Below, in pieces: positions 1 to 13,100 of a DNA stretch of 64,000 bases. A model generated the notes under the pieces. The model was not told where the DNA came from. It made no database searches and saw only the letters and a list, made by a program, of their open reading frames with translations. Every line of letters starts with the position of its first letter. Position 1 is the first letter of the stretch. Both the position numbers and the translations under genes were made by a program. The stretch is from the NCBI GenBank assembly GCA_000499405.2, contig HG738137.1, positions 16,789,601-16,853,600 of the forward strand. The letters are read 5' to 3'. The DNA comes from Onchocerca volvulus. Lineage: Eukaryota; Nematoda; Chromadorea; Rhabditida; Onchocercidae.

Positions 1-780
1 TGATTCACGTAAATCTAATTCACGTGATTCACATGATCCACGTGGTTTCATTCTTACGTTCTGCTTGCTTATTCATAGGAATTACGTGTTTTATTGCATA
101 AATTAATTTTCCATAACTTCATTCTTGTATGTCTCTTTAAAAAAAAGTTATTTTTGGCAACTGAAATCATCGATGTCTTACCGAGTGATGACCCTGTGAT
201 CTTACCATCTTCACACTTTGCATTCACCAGAGGGATAGAATAGAATTTTTAGGATAAACTTTTATAGTATTATCATCAGTGGATTATTTCGATAGAAAGT
301 ATTTAAATTGAGTGGGATAAGTTTTGATAAGAGAGGAAGGAAACTTTTTTGTATGAATTATATGACATTAAAAAGAAAAAGATAGAACAGGTTTGAAAAT
401 ATGATGATTTGAATTTTGAATATGGGAGTAATAATTGAACTTATAGTACTTTTTTTAGGAAGAAATATCGTGATATTAGAAAGAAATTACGATGAAATGA
501 GATAGCAATCTTGCACTTAGGATGGCGTAATATGGATAGTTTTAATTTACTTTTCGAAAATGGAAAAAAAAACTTGATTAATGATGAGTTAATTAAAGGA
601 TGGGCACGATGTGTATGTATATGAATTGCTTCATTCCATTTGTTTGTTGTTCGATTGTGAGAGTTGAAAAAAGAAATTACAGAACGATTCATCCACGACA
701 GTACCAAAACAACAATAACAATAACAACGACGACATCATAGTGACAGCGACAAGGCAACCCGATACAACACAGAAGAATC
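1..780. other. 5' flank of the DIS3L2-type gene
   Basis: No convincing coding exon is visible before base 781. Open frames here are short and simple in composition. The first 45 bases carry a cluster of E-box-like sites: CACGTG at 21-26, CACATG at 30-35 and CACGTG at 39-44 (within CCACGTGG). They lie about 740 bp before the first usable ATG, so a promoter role is only possible. Confidence 0.4.
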
Positions 781-3700
781 ATGTCAACCAGCAAAAAGTG
801 TATTATACCAATAGCCCGAGATACTTCACCCTCACGAACTTTAAGTTTTACTACATTGACTGATGGCAAGGAAGGAACACATATGTCCTTAAGTGTTGAA
901 GAACTCGCACTGTTGGATGAAATTCAGCGTCGTGGACGAGATAATTCTTCTGCTGTAAGTTGTTTGATTGAAAAAATATCAATAAAATATCAGGTGCCAG
1001 ATCTTGTATTATAAGGAAATTCAATAGATTATAGTATCTAACGTAAATGTTGGTTTGGACAAATCTCATGAATTTGATTTAAATTGACATTAAGAATATA
1101 TGAATTTAATTTCAATTTACTCGATGCAGACTTGTAAAATTATGATGGATATCCATTTATTTTAGAATGTGCGAACAGGAAAAATAAGTGTTTCGGAATT
1201 AATGGGATGTGGCGATAAAAATGCCGATAAGAAAAAACGAAAAAAAGATCGAAGCGGCTCGGTAATGACTGCTACGAACAATAATGACTACCATCACTGT
1301 TTACCATCGATGATTGAAACATCAAATCACCATGGCATATCGGTCGACCCTACCACTCTTCTTGATGTTGCTGGATGGAAGATTCCGCCACTACCACCAG
1401 GACTCGTCTCATTAAGTAATTTTTTTTAGTTACTTATTTTCTTATCATTATTTCAATAAAATAATGACTACGAAATAAAAACGATTGATTTTATAATTAA
1501 TCGTTTTTATTTTTTATAATTATTGTCTTATTATTCTAAACACTTCCTACATATTTCAGTAGATATATGCTCGAATTTTATAGAGAAATTAATGCCAGCT
1601 ATTAGCAAAAAAAAGTATGCCTTTTTTTTTTCCTTTAGCTCATGAAGCGGATCGTCGCCCATATCCATCAACCCTTCCTACATGTATATTTGAAAAGGCG
1701 ATGAAAGCGGCTGCAATGGTTCATGCTGGTTCACAACTACCGCCTATATCTGCGGGACATAATGCTGCTGGTATATTGTTTTTTAACATTATAAAAAAAA
1801 TTATTTGTCGGATTTGACGGAAACTTTCAATTTTTTAAAAGACAAATTCTACTGGATAAAGATCCTCAATTAAATAACTGATAAGTGAAATTATCAAATA
1901 GGTTTCGAATATTTGGATTAAAGCTTGTATCCAATTTTCGGCGATCCTTTTTAATATATGTTTAAGGCGGTGGTAGCGGACTGGCGAATGCGATTCAAAT
2001 ACCACCATTGGAATTAATTCGGCTATTACCACCATTTTCCCCGATGTTTCCATTGATTTCAAATGGGATGCAACGATCGGCAACATCCGCACAATCGGGG
2101 AATGGTATTTTTACCCATGGTTTGGGTACTCAAAGACAAGGTAATGTTAAATACTAGCTTCGCTGGTGTTAATTAAACTTGGAATGACTTTGTCGGGAAA
2201 AAGTAATTATCAGTGATGTAAGCACAACATGCCTTTTCATGTCATCTTCCTTCAAATATGAGACCAGTCCATAATTCAATTTTAAACAGTAGTCAAAACA
2301 TTGAGATCATGAACTTGAGCAATTTATTCGAAATTAAATTAGGGTGGCCAGTAACACCAGCCATAGCTCAGTTGGTAGAGCGGAGGACTGTAGAGTATAA
2401 GCTGACATCCTTAGGTCGCTGGTTCGAATCCGGCTGGCTGGAGTGCGGAGTCTTTTAATACAAGCATGTTACAATTACGATCGTTCGCATATATTCGATC
2501 ATTACTGCCATATTTCGGAACAAACTTAATGAATTTAAAAGTAACAGCTTAATGCATTTAAAAAACCAACTTGTACACAGTTGGTTTTGTAAATGCATTA
2601 AGCTGTTACTTTTTGGCTTGTGGAATGATAGTTAGGATGAAGTGACAACTGTATATTTGTTGCACCAGTTCGCCATGGATGATTTATTGTACGAAGAACA
2701 AATGATAAATCTGGCATCCTTCACTTTTTTCATAAATATGAATCCTTTGACTTATTTCAAATTTGAAATCAAGAGGATAGAAGCTTTTGATCAGTAGGTT
2801 ATAGTGCTGCAGAACTGAGTACGATTAAAATTTCAATTTTAATTTCTCTATATGTTTGCTCCCATTACTATATGCTGTGGTGATGGCGGCAACGGCGGAC
2901 AAACATACGCAGGCATTACGTAAGAGTAGGTTGTTCGTATTATTTTTTAATATTACTTTTTTATTAATTTATTGAAATTATTTATTTGAGATCCAGATAT
3001 TTCTTGATTGATGATTGATTTAACCATGTATTATTTCAAAATTGTATTTTTGTGTGTGCATATAAAAAAATAATTTAAAGGCAATAAAAATGGTGGTTTT
3101 GGTGTCAGTGGGCATCATCATTATCTCAATAACACACATGGCGTACAAGGGAATGCTGCACAAGTTAATGGAAATAATCAACAACGAAATATTCAGCAGA
3201 ATCAGAAAACTCGTAAACCCTATTTTATGCCTTACATGAGCTTGGATGCTGTGAATCGTGGACTAGTCAATGGTGATCTCATCAAGGTATGTTTTTATTT
3301 CTTGTAACTTAGTCACTAACATTTCTAGTGTATTTATTTTTTAATATCTTGATATTTTTTATACCATTATTAATTTCCCTCTGCCTTCCATTTATGAATA
3401 CTGGAAACCGTGAAGAAATTTTATTATTGCATTAGACTTACTTAAGGGTGTTCTGCGTGTTAATCAACGTAACTATGAAGAATCATTTGTGGACAATCCT
3501 ATGGGCGATGAACAGCAGGATATTTTGATTCTTGGTGTCCATGATCGTAATCGCGCACTTCATGGCGATGTTGTCGTTGTTCGTATCAAGGATAGGAATT
3601 GCTGGGTTGTAAGTTATAGATTGCTGTTTTTCGATTTGTTATTTTTATTTTGTGATATATCATGCTTTGTAATATTAAGGTTCGTGATGCATTATATGAG

Positions 3701-6700
3701 GCATGGCGTAATGGAAATTTGAAAGCTCGTGTTGATGATAATGGCCAGCCATTGACTATTCCACCAATTAAGCGTACTGACTCCGAAATAGAACTATCAC
3801 CAGCTGAACTTCTTGATGTAAATTATTTTTTTATAAAGTTTGTAAACCGTCGAAAATTTATTGTTATGCCATTACTTGTAATCGAAAATTCGTATGATAG
3901 TTTTTCATCTTCCAGCTTCCTATATGCGTTGACAAATGTATTTCAAGTGAGAAGTTGAAAAAAGATGTGCCTGTTACAAGGAATCGACGATACAGTCGCG
4001 AACAGATGCTATGTATTGCTGCGAAGGTTGTCCGCAGAGCTGTTATTTTGAATTCTTGTTTTTATACTATTCATGAATTCTGACTTTTATTTTGACAATG
4101 CAAATTTCATTTCATTTTAGCTTGAATTGGAACGTCGTAAACGAGTTATAATTGGCGACGCTGATATTGACCCGATTATTCTGAGCACTATATCCAGGCT
4201 TGCCATCGTAAAAAGAACTGACTCACCAATGTATATAGAAATATTCATTATTTAATTATTTTAGATCTGAGATATCTTAAGGGCTTCTTTTTCAGCATCT
4301 TAAAAGAATATCAGGATTTACTGATATATTTTAAGAGGCCTTTCGCACTCTGGAGTATCGGCATGTGGTGTTTCCATTTCAAGTTCGAGAGTGAATACAT
4401 TATCGACACGACGTAGTGGGACTGGCAGCAGTGTGTCTGTGCAGCGACGATCAAATTACCGGATTTTATCGGATATGCCAGATGAAGACTGGGGTATTCC
4501 CGACATATGTCTTCAAAAAACTGCTGAGGTTAATCCAAATCTTATATTGCTGAAGTTATCTATAATTAATTAATAATCTTTCCTAGTTATGTCGCATCGA
4601 TACCAGTAATTCCAATAATCACTTATTTAAATTATGAAATTAGATCGAGATTTCGTATCTTTTGTACCGTTCGCGCCTTTTCAGGTAGTTTTCATTAGTG
4701 AGCAGAAAAATTGCCGAGCTGCAGTAGGTATGCTAAAAATGATGGCTGATGGAAATCGTAATTGGGCACTTTTTTCGCCAGGTGATTCACGAATGCCACG
4801 GATGATGATACCAGCGGAGCAAACACCTGCCACATTTTTCGACCGTCCGCAAGATTTCGCAAAGTTCATTTATGTGGCACGAATGGTAGAGTGGCAAGCG
4901 ACAGCACAATTTGCACGAGGGTGAGCAACTTCCGTTCTGTGCTGATTTGTTCTTAAGAGGTTATCTGTCCAGCTGCATAAGTCAATAATGTATTTAGGAA
5001 GTTATACAAGAGCCTCGGAATGGCGGGCGACATAGAAGCAGAAACAGAAGGCTTACTGTTGGCGAATGATGTTGATACTAGGGAATTTTCACAAGCCGCA
5101 CTTTCCTCACTTCCAATAACCGAAGCAGTGGAATGGAAAATTGATGAAGTTCGTTTTGACTGTATATGAAATTGATGAAATTTACTTAATAGACGTATTT
5201 CAGTCATGAGGCTTTCCTTACTAATTTCATTCCTCGTTCAGTGCATATCTGTCATGAAGCTATGTGCCATATTTACAGAAAGAATTCAAATATCGGAAAG
5301 ATTTTCGCGATGAAACTGTATTCACAATCGATCCAAGTACGGCACGAGATCTGGACGACGCCCTTCACATAAAACCGATTTTGGATTGTGATGGAGCTGG
5401 CAATCCTGGTTGGGAGGTAAGTTGCAATAGCTTTCTTAAATTTTTATCGTTTTTGGAATGTAGAAAAATTGTGAAAATTTCAGGTTGGTGTTCACATAGC
5501 TGATGTTTCATATTTTGTACAGTTCGGCACAGAACTTGATCATTGGGCTTTCAGTCGTGGCACATCGGTTTATCTCGTTCATAAGGTTAGTTCCATTGAA
5601 TCCACTTCGCTTGCCTTCATAATCTTTGAATCTGAATATTCATCTGAATTTTCCAGGTGATTCCAATGCTGCCACAAATACTTTGTGAAGAATTGTGTTC
5701 ATTAAATCCTAATGTCGATCGGCTAACATTTTCGGTAGTCTGGAAATTTAATGACCAAGGAGAAATATTTGATGAATGGTTTGGACGTACAATTATTCGA
5801 TCTTGTTGCAAACTATCTTATGAACATGCGCAGGTATTTTCTGGCTCTTTTTCATTATGCTAATTATAATTTTCAGAAGAGTTTCATTTGGTATTTTCAA
5901 GTTTACTCTTTATAGGATTTTATCGCTCATCCAGAAAGGGATTTCGTTCCGTCCGAATTGCCGGAAATTTTCAATGGCAGAAAGTCGGATGAAGTGAAGG
6001 AAGCCATACTTCGCCTGCATAAAGTATCCTTTGCAAATATTTAGAGTGTCGTTTGATTCTATTTGAAGCTTCTAAATTAAATATAATGGTAGGAGATAAG
6101 AAAGAGATGTTTTATTTATATCTCAAGATAATAAAAGCAGCTTGATTGAAAATCTTGACTTTGTGGAAGCTGCTTTCCATGAAATTAAGATCTTACTCCT
6201 CATACTTCGATTTTATTTTTCAAAATCTTATTTCTCATATTTTGATTTTATTCCTAGTAAAGCGATTCCTAGGCGTACCTAAATGATCTAAGAGTCAAAA
6301 CTATACCTGTATAGGATCCAATTTTGCAGATTGCAGTTATCCTAAAAAGAAAGCGGTTTGAAAATGGATCTCTATATCTTGATATGCCTAAACTGAACTT
6401 TGCACTTGATGAAATGTCGGGAATGCCTAATGGTCTTTCTCTTTGCGAAGTAGGTTTTTCATGGTTTGCTAGGCTTGCGCAATTCTAGACTTGGAATTTG
6501 TTTTTTATTCTTTTAAATAGAATGGATATTGAAATTATTTCGTTGTAGCGAAAGGAATCCAGTTTTCTTGTGGAAGAGTTCATGCTACTGGCAAATATAG
6601 CTGTAGCTCGAAAAATTGAATCAGCATTTCCGAAAACTGCGCTTTTACGACGACATCCACCTCCGAAAATAAAGGTGTAGTTTCTTCGTACTTGTTATTA

Positions 6701-8725
6701 AAATTTCTTGAAAACATCGTGCTAGACTTTATTTCGAAATTCTTATTGATTTTGCCTAATTTCACGGGAATTCATTTTTCCTCAATTTTTCTTAAATATT
6801 ATTCTCTAGATGCTGCGCGATATTTTGGAGAAGTGTGAAAAGGTTGGCTTCACGATAGATGGTTCTACGAGTGCAACAATTTCTTCAAGTTTACGGAAGT
6901 ATGAAGGAGATACTGAATTAAAGAGGACCATCGTGCAGGTAATACGAATAATGATGTTTTATCAAAAAGAGGTATTAGAAATATAAAAATTAGGTATCTT
7001 TTTTTTTTCATTTTTGGTGAAGTATACCGAAAAATTTGTCAAGTGTGCATGTAAAGATTGGAATATCAGCTTCGTTTTAGATGCTGACGCACTTGCTGAT
7101 GAAGTCAATGCAATTAGCATTATATTTCTGCGTAGGCTCGTTGAAAAACCGAGCCGATTATGCTCATTATGCTCTTTCGGTGCCGTTTTATACTCATTTT
7201 ACTTCACCGATACGCCGATATCCAGATATTATGGTTCGTTGATCATTGTAATGAATATGGATCATGACTTATTGGTTAAATAATGTGAAATCAATTTTTT
7301 GCCGTTCAAATAAGTTTGTTTCGGAATATTTGTGTTAATTTGCTCATCATTTAGTGGGGTTAGAATATCTAGAAAAGCTGAAAATATGAGAAAATTCAAA
7401 TAAAAAAAAACATTGATGAAATATCCTATACATTTGTTGAATTTCTATTTTTATTTTCGTGAATGAACAATAGTTTCTAGGTGCATCGGTTTTTGTCAGC
7501 AGCACTTGGTTACTCTCCTGCTCCAGGTTTGACTGTGAAAGAGGTCGAAACTATAGCAAGTCACTGTAATGATAGGAAATTAACTGCAAAAACAGTCTCG
7601 GAAGCAAGTGATGATATGTTCTTCGGTGTCTTCATTAAGGTTTGTTTGGTCTTTGTTCCAATTTTTTATGTTAGTTCTTTTAGAATGAGTGACAGAGCAA
7701 AACTGATTTAGTCTTTTTGTTCATTCATTGAACATTAAATTCAGGAATGTGGGCCGCTAACTGAACGTGCTGTGGTAATACAAGTACTAGATGCTTCTTT
7801 CGATGTTCTAGTTGTAAAATACGGTGTTGTAAAACGTGTTTATACCAGTGTATGTTTTTTCTAATACATATCACAAAAAAAAGATAAGGCTAAGAAAATA
7901 TTCATCTACAGCATTAATTATTTGAATGTTATAATATTCAAACAACATGTCTTAATTTGAATAGTTTTGATGGAGTGATTTTAGGATGCAGGAATTCCAA
8001 ATGTTTTGATTATTTATTAGGGAAAAATGAAATAAATGAAACGAAAAAAAATAAAATTGAAGGATTGACTAGTATATTCGTCCTATGTATTAGTATTGTT
8101 ATTGTTACTTTTCTTATCTTTCTTATCTAATTTCTTGTCTTATCTGAAATGCTGTTGTAGAGGAAAGTGATTTATGTAGAAGGATAATATTCCAAAAGAG
8201 TGGTCCAGTAATTAAGTGATGATAGATATCTGTGAAATTTACATATTCTCTTAATTTTTCAATCTTATAGCGCCTGCGATTGGCACGTGAGCCACGCTTT
8301 ATTGAGGGTCCGTGCCCATCGCTTCTTCTTTATTGGGATTCCACCTGTGATAGTTCAAATGCTGCTATCGAGCAAGTTATTTCGATGTGTAGTGTTGTGG
8401 AGGTAGTTCTTTCCTCACTTCCTGAACCAACGAAATATCAGGTAATCAGCTTTTTTATTTATAGTTATAATTGCATAGTCTTGTAAGAAAGGGACATATT
8501 GTAGTATCAGTGCTAACGCTGTAATGTTCAATTTTTCGAACTAATAAATTAATGTGCCCTGCTATCTCTTGCATTCTTCTGCTCTGTTGTGTTGTAAATG
8601 CAAAATATCAAAATATTGAAGTGATGATCGAATTTGTTGCATTATCTATTCTTCAGGCAGTATTGAAGCAACCGCTTGATGGTGAAAAGTTATCTTTGGC
8701 GGAGATAGTTGCTTTGGCAAATTGA
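781..8725 (+). CDS. disl-2: DIS3L2-type 3'-5' exoribonuclease
   Basis: A multi-exon gene for a cytoplasmic RNase II/RNB-family exonuclease. In animals DIS3L2 degrades oligouridylated RNAs such as let-7 precursors. Exon blocks in order: 781-954, 1166-1415, 1639-1770, about 1966-2140, 3080-3286, 3449-3608, then many short exons to 8657-8725. The N-terminal ~250 residues are low-complexity and basic. Two cold-shock regions follow; the first contains [16 protein letters not shown] and [11 protein letters not shown]. The RNB domain carries the catalytic motif [12 protein letters not shown] near 5331-5366, later [10 protein letters not shown], the LSYEHAQ segment and [11 protein letters not shown] near 7200. 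An S1-like region ([13 protein letters not shown]) lies near 7800, and the protein ends at TGA 8723-8725. No PIN domain is seen, which separates it from DIS3. ATG 781 and ATG 883 are in frame; I chose the longer form, but the start is uncertain. The linker exons near 3.9-4.4 kb are the least secure. The intron 2141-3079 contains a tRNA and a hairpin. Confidence 0.93.
1473..1512. repeat. Short intronic inverted repeat
   Basis: Two 14-base arms, 1473-1486 and 1499-1512, are exact reverse complements around a 12-base spacer in a DIS3L2 intron. The sequence is AT-rich, so this may have no function. Confidence 0.5.
2357..2441 (+). tRNA. tRNA-Tyr (GTA) with 13-nt intron
   Basis: A full cloverleaf can be drawn. 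The acceptor stem CCAGCCA (2357-2363) pairs perfectly with TGGCTGG (2435-2441), with A2442 as discriminator. The D arm is GCTC-AGTTGGTA-GAGC. The anticodon stem GAGGA pairs with TCCTT, and the loop holds anticodon GTA at 2390-2392. The T arm is GCTGG-TTCGAAT-CCGGC. A 13-base intron (2394-2406) follows position 37, where eukaryotic tRNA-Tyr introns are normally found. The A-box and B-box (GGTTCGAATCC) promoter elements are internal. The gene lies in sense orientation inside an intron of the DIS3L2-type gene, so RNA polymerase III transcribes within a polymerase II unit. Confidence 0.95.
2537..2613. ncRNA. 77-nt near-perfect hairpin (miRNA-like or mini foldback)
   Basis: The arms 2537-2571 and 2579-2613 are reverse complements over about 34 pairs with a single A-G mismatch (2561 against 2589), leaving a 7-base loop. 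The length is that of a metazoan pre-miRNA and the location is intronic. Near-perfect pairing is, however, more typical of a young foldback repeat or a hairpin siRNA source than of an old microRNA. I do not recognise a known seed. Transcription in either direction would give the same fold. It lies 95 bases after the tRNA-Tyr gene. Confidence 0.45.
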
Positions 8726-9902
8726 GAGGTTGCATGGCAGAAGTTAGATTGAGCCTGAAGTGATTTCGGTCAAAGATTATGATTTTTTTTAATGATTAAT
8801 ATCCGGAAGAAATGTTGGTGCGGTAGCTGAAAACTCGCCTCATGTCACATGTTTCCATTGCTTTATTACTTTCATGTCTTTTCTGCCATTTTTTCAGAAA
8901 AAAGAAAAGGAAGAAAAATTTCATTTTCTAGAATTTGTTTATAGATATTAAGATTGGAACTGTTCCTGAAAATACGAATCTCTGAATTATTTCTTCGAAT
9001 TTCACGTGTCATCTCGGGTTTTCTTATATTAAGAAAATAATTGTATCATTATGAATAGTATATATGTACATTAATTGATAATGATCTGATGAAGATGCAG
9101 ATTATGTTCCTGTAGGCATTGATCTTTCCTCTGTTCTCTGTATTTTATACTATCGCTGCAAGATATACAAGGTGCTTATACACGCACACCGAGATATCCA
9201 CCTTCCTCATTTTTTGTGATCCTAAATTACTATTGTTTGATAGTTTATTTTCGTTTATTTTCTCTTATTTTTGCTTTATTCCTAAAATAAATTAGCTTGC
9301 TGTTATTTTTGCTTATTTTAAATATTTTTTTCGAGTTCTTTGTATAATACAGAATATTTGAACTACTTATTAATTCCGCTTTTATCCTTGATATAATTTT
9401 GTTATGTATGCATAGATCCATGCGATTGTTAGTTGGCTGTCAGACGTTGTCACGAATCTTACTCTTGATATTTACGATGCGGAAACAATTAGTAGTACTG
9501 CCGCTTACAAAAATTGTGTTTTAAATCGTTTCATTGTTTTGTTCAAATTCGCATTAAATTATAAATTACATGTGTAGTTGCTTAAAGAGATTATCAACTC
9601 AGCATGGTTGCCATCCTCTAGCTCTTTGAAAAAGTGTGTGAATTTCTCCCGATTTCCTGAAGTATTTATATCTCTCACAATTATTCTGACTATGTTTACA
9701 TATGTGTTAGAAGGAGAGAAAGGTTTTAATAGCAAATGTTTGGTATTATAAAAACAAATGGTAGAGATTAGTTTAGGAAAGTTTGAAATGTTCGGTGGAG
9801 GTTTTTCATTGTAAGCATCTGCAATACATGCGGTGTACGAATGCTGAAAGTGCGATTTTAAATAGAATTAGTTTGATTAAGACTCGTAAAGTTTGTTCAG
9901 GA
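8726..9902. other. Intergenic region between DIS3L2 and NEMF genes
   Basis: AT-rich sequence between two genes on the same strand. It should contain the DIS3L2 3' UTR and the NEMF 5' region. No coding exon, RNA gene or repeat stands out. It ends in TTTGTTCAG two bases before the NEMF ATG, a likely trans-splice acceptor. Confidence 0.5.
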
Positions 9903-10104
9903 ATGAAAAACCGGTTCTCAACTTTGGATGTGTTTGCTGTAATTCATGATTTGAAAGAACTTACTGGTCACCGTGTCGTTAATGTGTATGACGTGGATTC
10001 TAAAACATATCTTATACGGATTCAAAAGTACGATTTCCAAGCAACTGATTAACTTATATTCTTTATTATGGTATTGAAAGTTGGGAAGCAAAGCGAGATA
10101 ACAC

Positions 10105-10142
<38 letters not shown>

Positions 10143-13100
10143 GATATAGATATATTAATCTTACAGGCCAGATGAGAAATGCTTCATCATGCTGGAATCG
10201 GGATGTAGGATTCATAAAACTACATTTGATTGGCCCAAAGCACAGTTCCCATCGTCTTTTAGTATGAAACTTCGAAAACACATCAGGCATAAACGATTGG
10301 AATGCGTTACACAACTCGGTGTTGATCGAATTATTGATATGCAGTTCGGTTTTGATGAACATGCATGTCATGTGGTACGTTGCATAGTATCAATTTAGAG
10401 ATTGCTTCTGATATTTGCTCCAGTTGGATGCTATAAAAGACGATAATTTCGATAGTTACATAGAAAGGATATTTAGTATCTTCATTCAATGAAGCAATCT
10501 TATAATTTAGATGGAAACTTAATATTTGAAAGAAATTAGCATTGGAATGGTTATTCCATTTTTTATTTAAATATTCAGCGATTTCTCTCTTCAAGCCGAA
10601 AGAAAAAACTATACTCTTATTCTGATTTTAATTACTGTGAATTATATTTATAACCATATTTTCTATATTTAATTAATGAAACTTTTTATGACAGATTGTT
10701 GAATTATATGATAGAGGCAACGTACTGTTAACGGATAATAATTATATCATACTTAACGTATTACGGCCAAGAACTGACAAGGAAACGGATATACGTTTTT
10801 CTGTTCAAAAACGGTTATTATTCTCATTTTATTCTTTTTGATGTCTTCGTTCTATTCTTCATAAATTTGCATCTAAAAAAAAAACCCCATTTAGATATCC
10901 ACTTGAAGCTGCACGACAAGACGTTAGTTGCCCAACTAAGGATGAATTAATGGAAGCATTCAAAAAGGTCAAGAAAAATGAATCGGTCAAACGATTTCTT
11001 GCTCCTCTTACTCAGTACGGTCCTGTTTTAATTGAACATTCATTGAGAACTGTTGGTATTGCTCAAAATGCTCAGGTTTGGCCTAGTTTGAAATTTTGAA
11101 GAAAAATATTGTTCTTTTCTCGGTGTTACAATTTGCAAATGTATTGTATGCATGATTTGTTAGATGTGCTAGAAACTGAAAGTTCTCTAATTTAATAATT
11201 TAAGTTCTCGTCTTGGATTTTAGAGTTGATCATCTTTCTGCACTCTCGATTAGATCAATATTCTTCAGTATAATTTAATGCATTTTGATTTTGCGGTCAA
11301 TTTGATCAGTCTCTGAGCTTTTTGGCATTGCGTCAGATCAAATGCATTTAGCATTGCGAGAAAAACTATTATCCTCTTTTCTCATGTTTGCTAGAATTCA
11401 AATTTAAATTTTTATTTTTTTATTTTTTTGTGATATCTCATTTTTATTTCAATCACTTTTTCATATTGCAGCATCGACTAGTTCATTTACTTCCTTTTCA
11501 AATAAAAATAATTCTGTTAAAATTAAGGATCTGAATTTATTCGACATTCATCATAGTGAACCATATAATTTGATAACTCATGAGATATTTTGTACAGGAG
11601 TTTCATAAGCTTTTTGCATTAGTTCTGACCGAGAATCTAAAAATACTGGAGGGAAATGTGTTAGGTAGCAGGAGAAAAGAGATAAAAAAGAGGAAAATGT
11701 CATTTCCAGTATTATTCAGTCTAGTAGTTATTGCTGTTGATATAATCGTCAATAGCAATGACTACTAGATTATGTGATATTGGTAATGTAATAGTGAATT
11801 GTATAATATCAGTAATAATAATCTTCCGCAGTGATAGGGCGAAATTTAAGATCGGTATAAATATCAGTATGGACGAAAATGGTGCAGCGAAACTGTTTGA
11901 AGCACTTCAAATCGCTGATCAGATTTTCAATGTAGTTAGATACAATGCAGCGCAAGGATTTCTAGTATATAAAGAAGATACAAGAATGGATGGCATTACT
12001 GTCGAAACATATCAGGTTTTTTAACCTTTTGCCATATGATCCTAATTAGGATTAGAAATGTCTGTTACTTGTATTTTTTGCAATTATATGTGTCTTTTTC
12101 AGGAATTTCATCCATTCAAGTTCTCACAGTTTAGCGACATGCAAATTAAACATTTTGATTCATTCTCGAAGTGTGTCGATGAATTTTTCTCCAAATTAGA
12201 GATGCAAAAAGCTGATATAAAAGCATTAAATGCAGAAAAAGAAGCAATGAAAAAATTAGACAACGTCATAAAAGATCAGCAGGTGTAATTGTTGTTTCAT
12301 TTCAATCATAAACCTGAAAAACTCCTGAAATGTTTGTTACTATTTATGATTTCTTTATGCGTGAGATTTCTTAATGAACAGATTTTGTTGTTAATGCAGG
12401 ATCGAATAGCAGCTTTAAAAGTGGCGCAAATGGAAAGAGAAGAAATGGCTGAATTGATTGAACTAAACAGTGATTTGGTGGATAAAGCTCTACTGGTTAT
12501 TCGATCAGCTATCGCTAATCAAGTAATATTATCATGATATTTTAGAGAATCATTTCCAAACATTTCAAAAATTTTCAGGAACTAATTACTGTTCTATTTT
12601 CAGCTTAGCTGGGAAGCTATCGAAGAAATGCGAGTAAATGCCTGTGAAGCTGGCAATCCAATTGCTGCTTCTATCATTGGTTTAAATTTAAATTCTAATG
12701 AAATGACACTGTTGCTCAGAGATCCGTATCGTCCAGAAGTTGATCCTAAAAAGGTAATTATAGTAAATATTGTAATGAAAAATTTTATCAACTCAATTCT
12801 TGTCTTCTAACCAATGTCAAAAAGATCTCCAGTTTTTATGTTTGAAAATACATCAAATAAATGGAAGGAAAAGCAATTATATAGCATGTATTGCTTATTT
12901 GAGGTGACTATTGATATTGCTTTGTCATCCTATCAGAACGCTAGAAAGCTCCATACGGAAAAAAAAGCTGCACAACAAAAACAACAGAAAACAATTTCTG
13001 CTTCATCGAAAGCATTAAAGTCAGCGAAAATGAAAACAAAGGAAGCACTGGAAGTGGTAGTGTTTGCATTTTTATGATTAATTTATGCCGGAACAGAGAT

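Noticed and set aside
441..869. 142-codon minus-strand frame at the left end
   Set aside because: It is antisense to the DIS3L2 5' region, mostly hydrophobic/simple sequence, with no splice or family support.
2860..2931. Possible small DIS3L2 exon with [12 protein letters not shown] reading before a GTAAGA donor
   Set aside because: The exon ending at 2140 (phase 1) joins directly and in frame to the exon at 3080; no acceptor gives an open frame through this segment.
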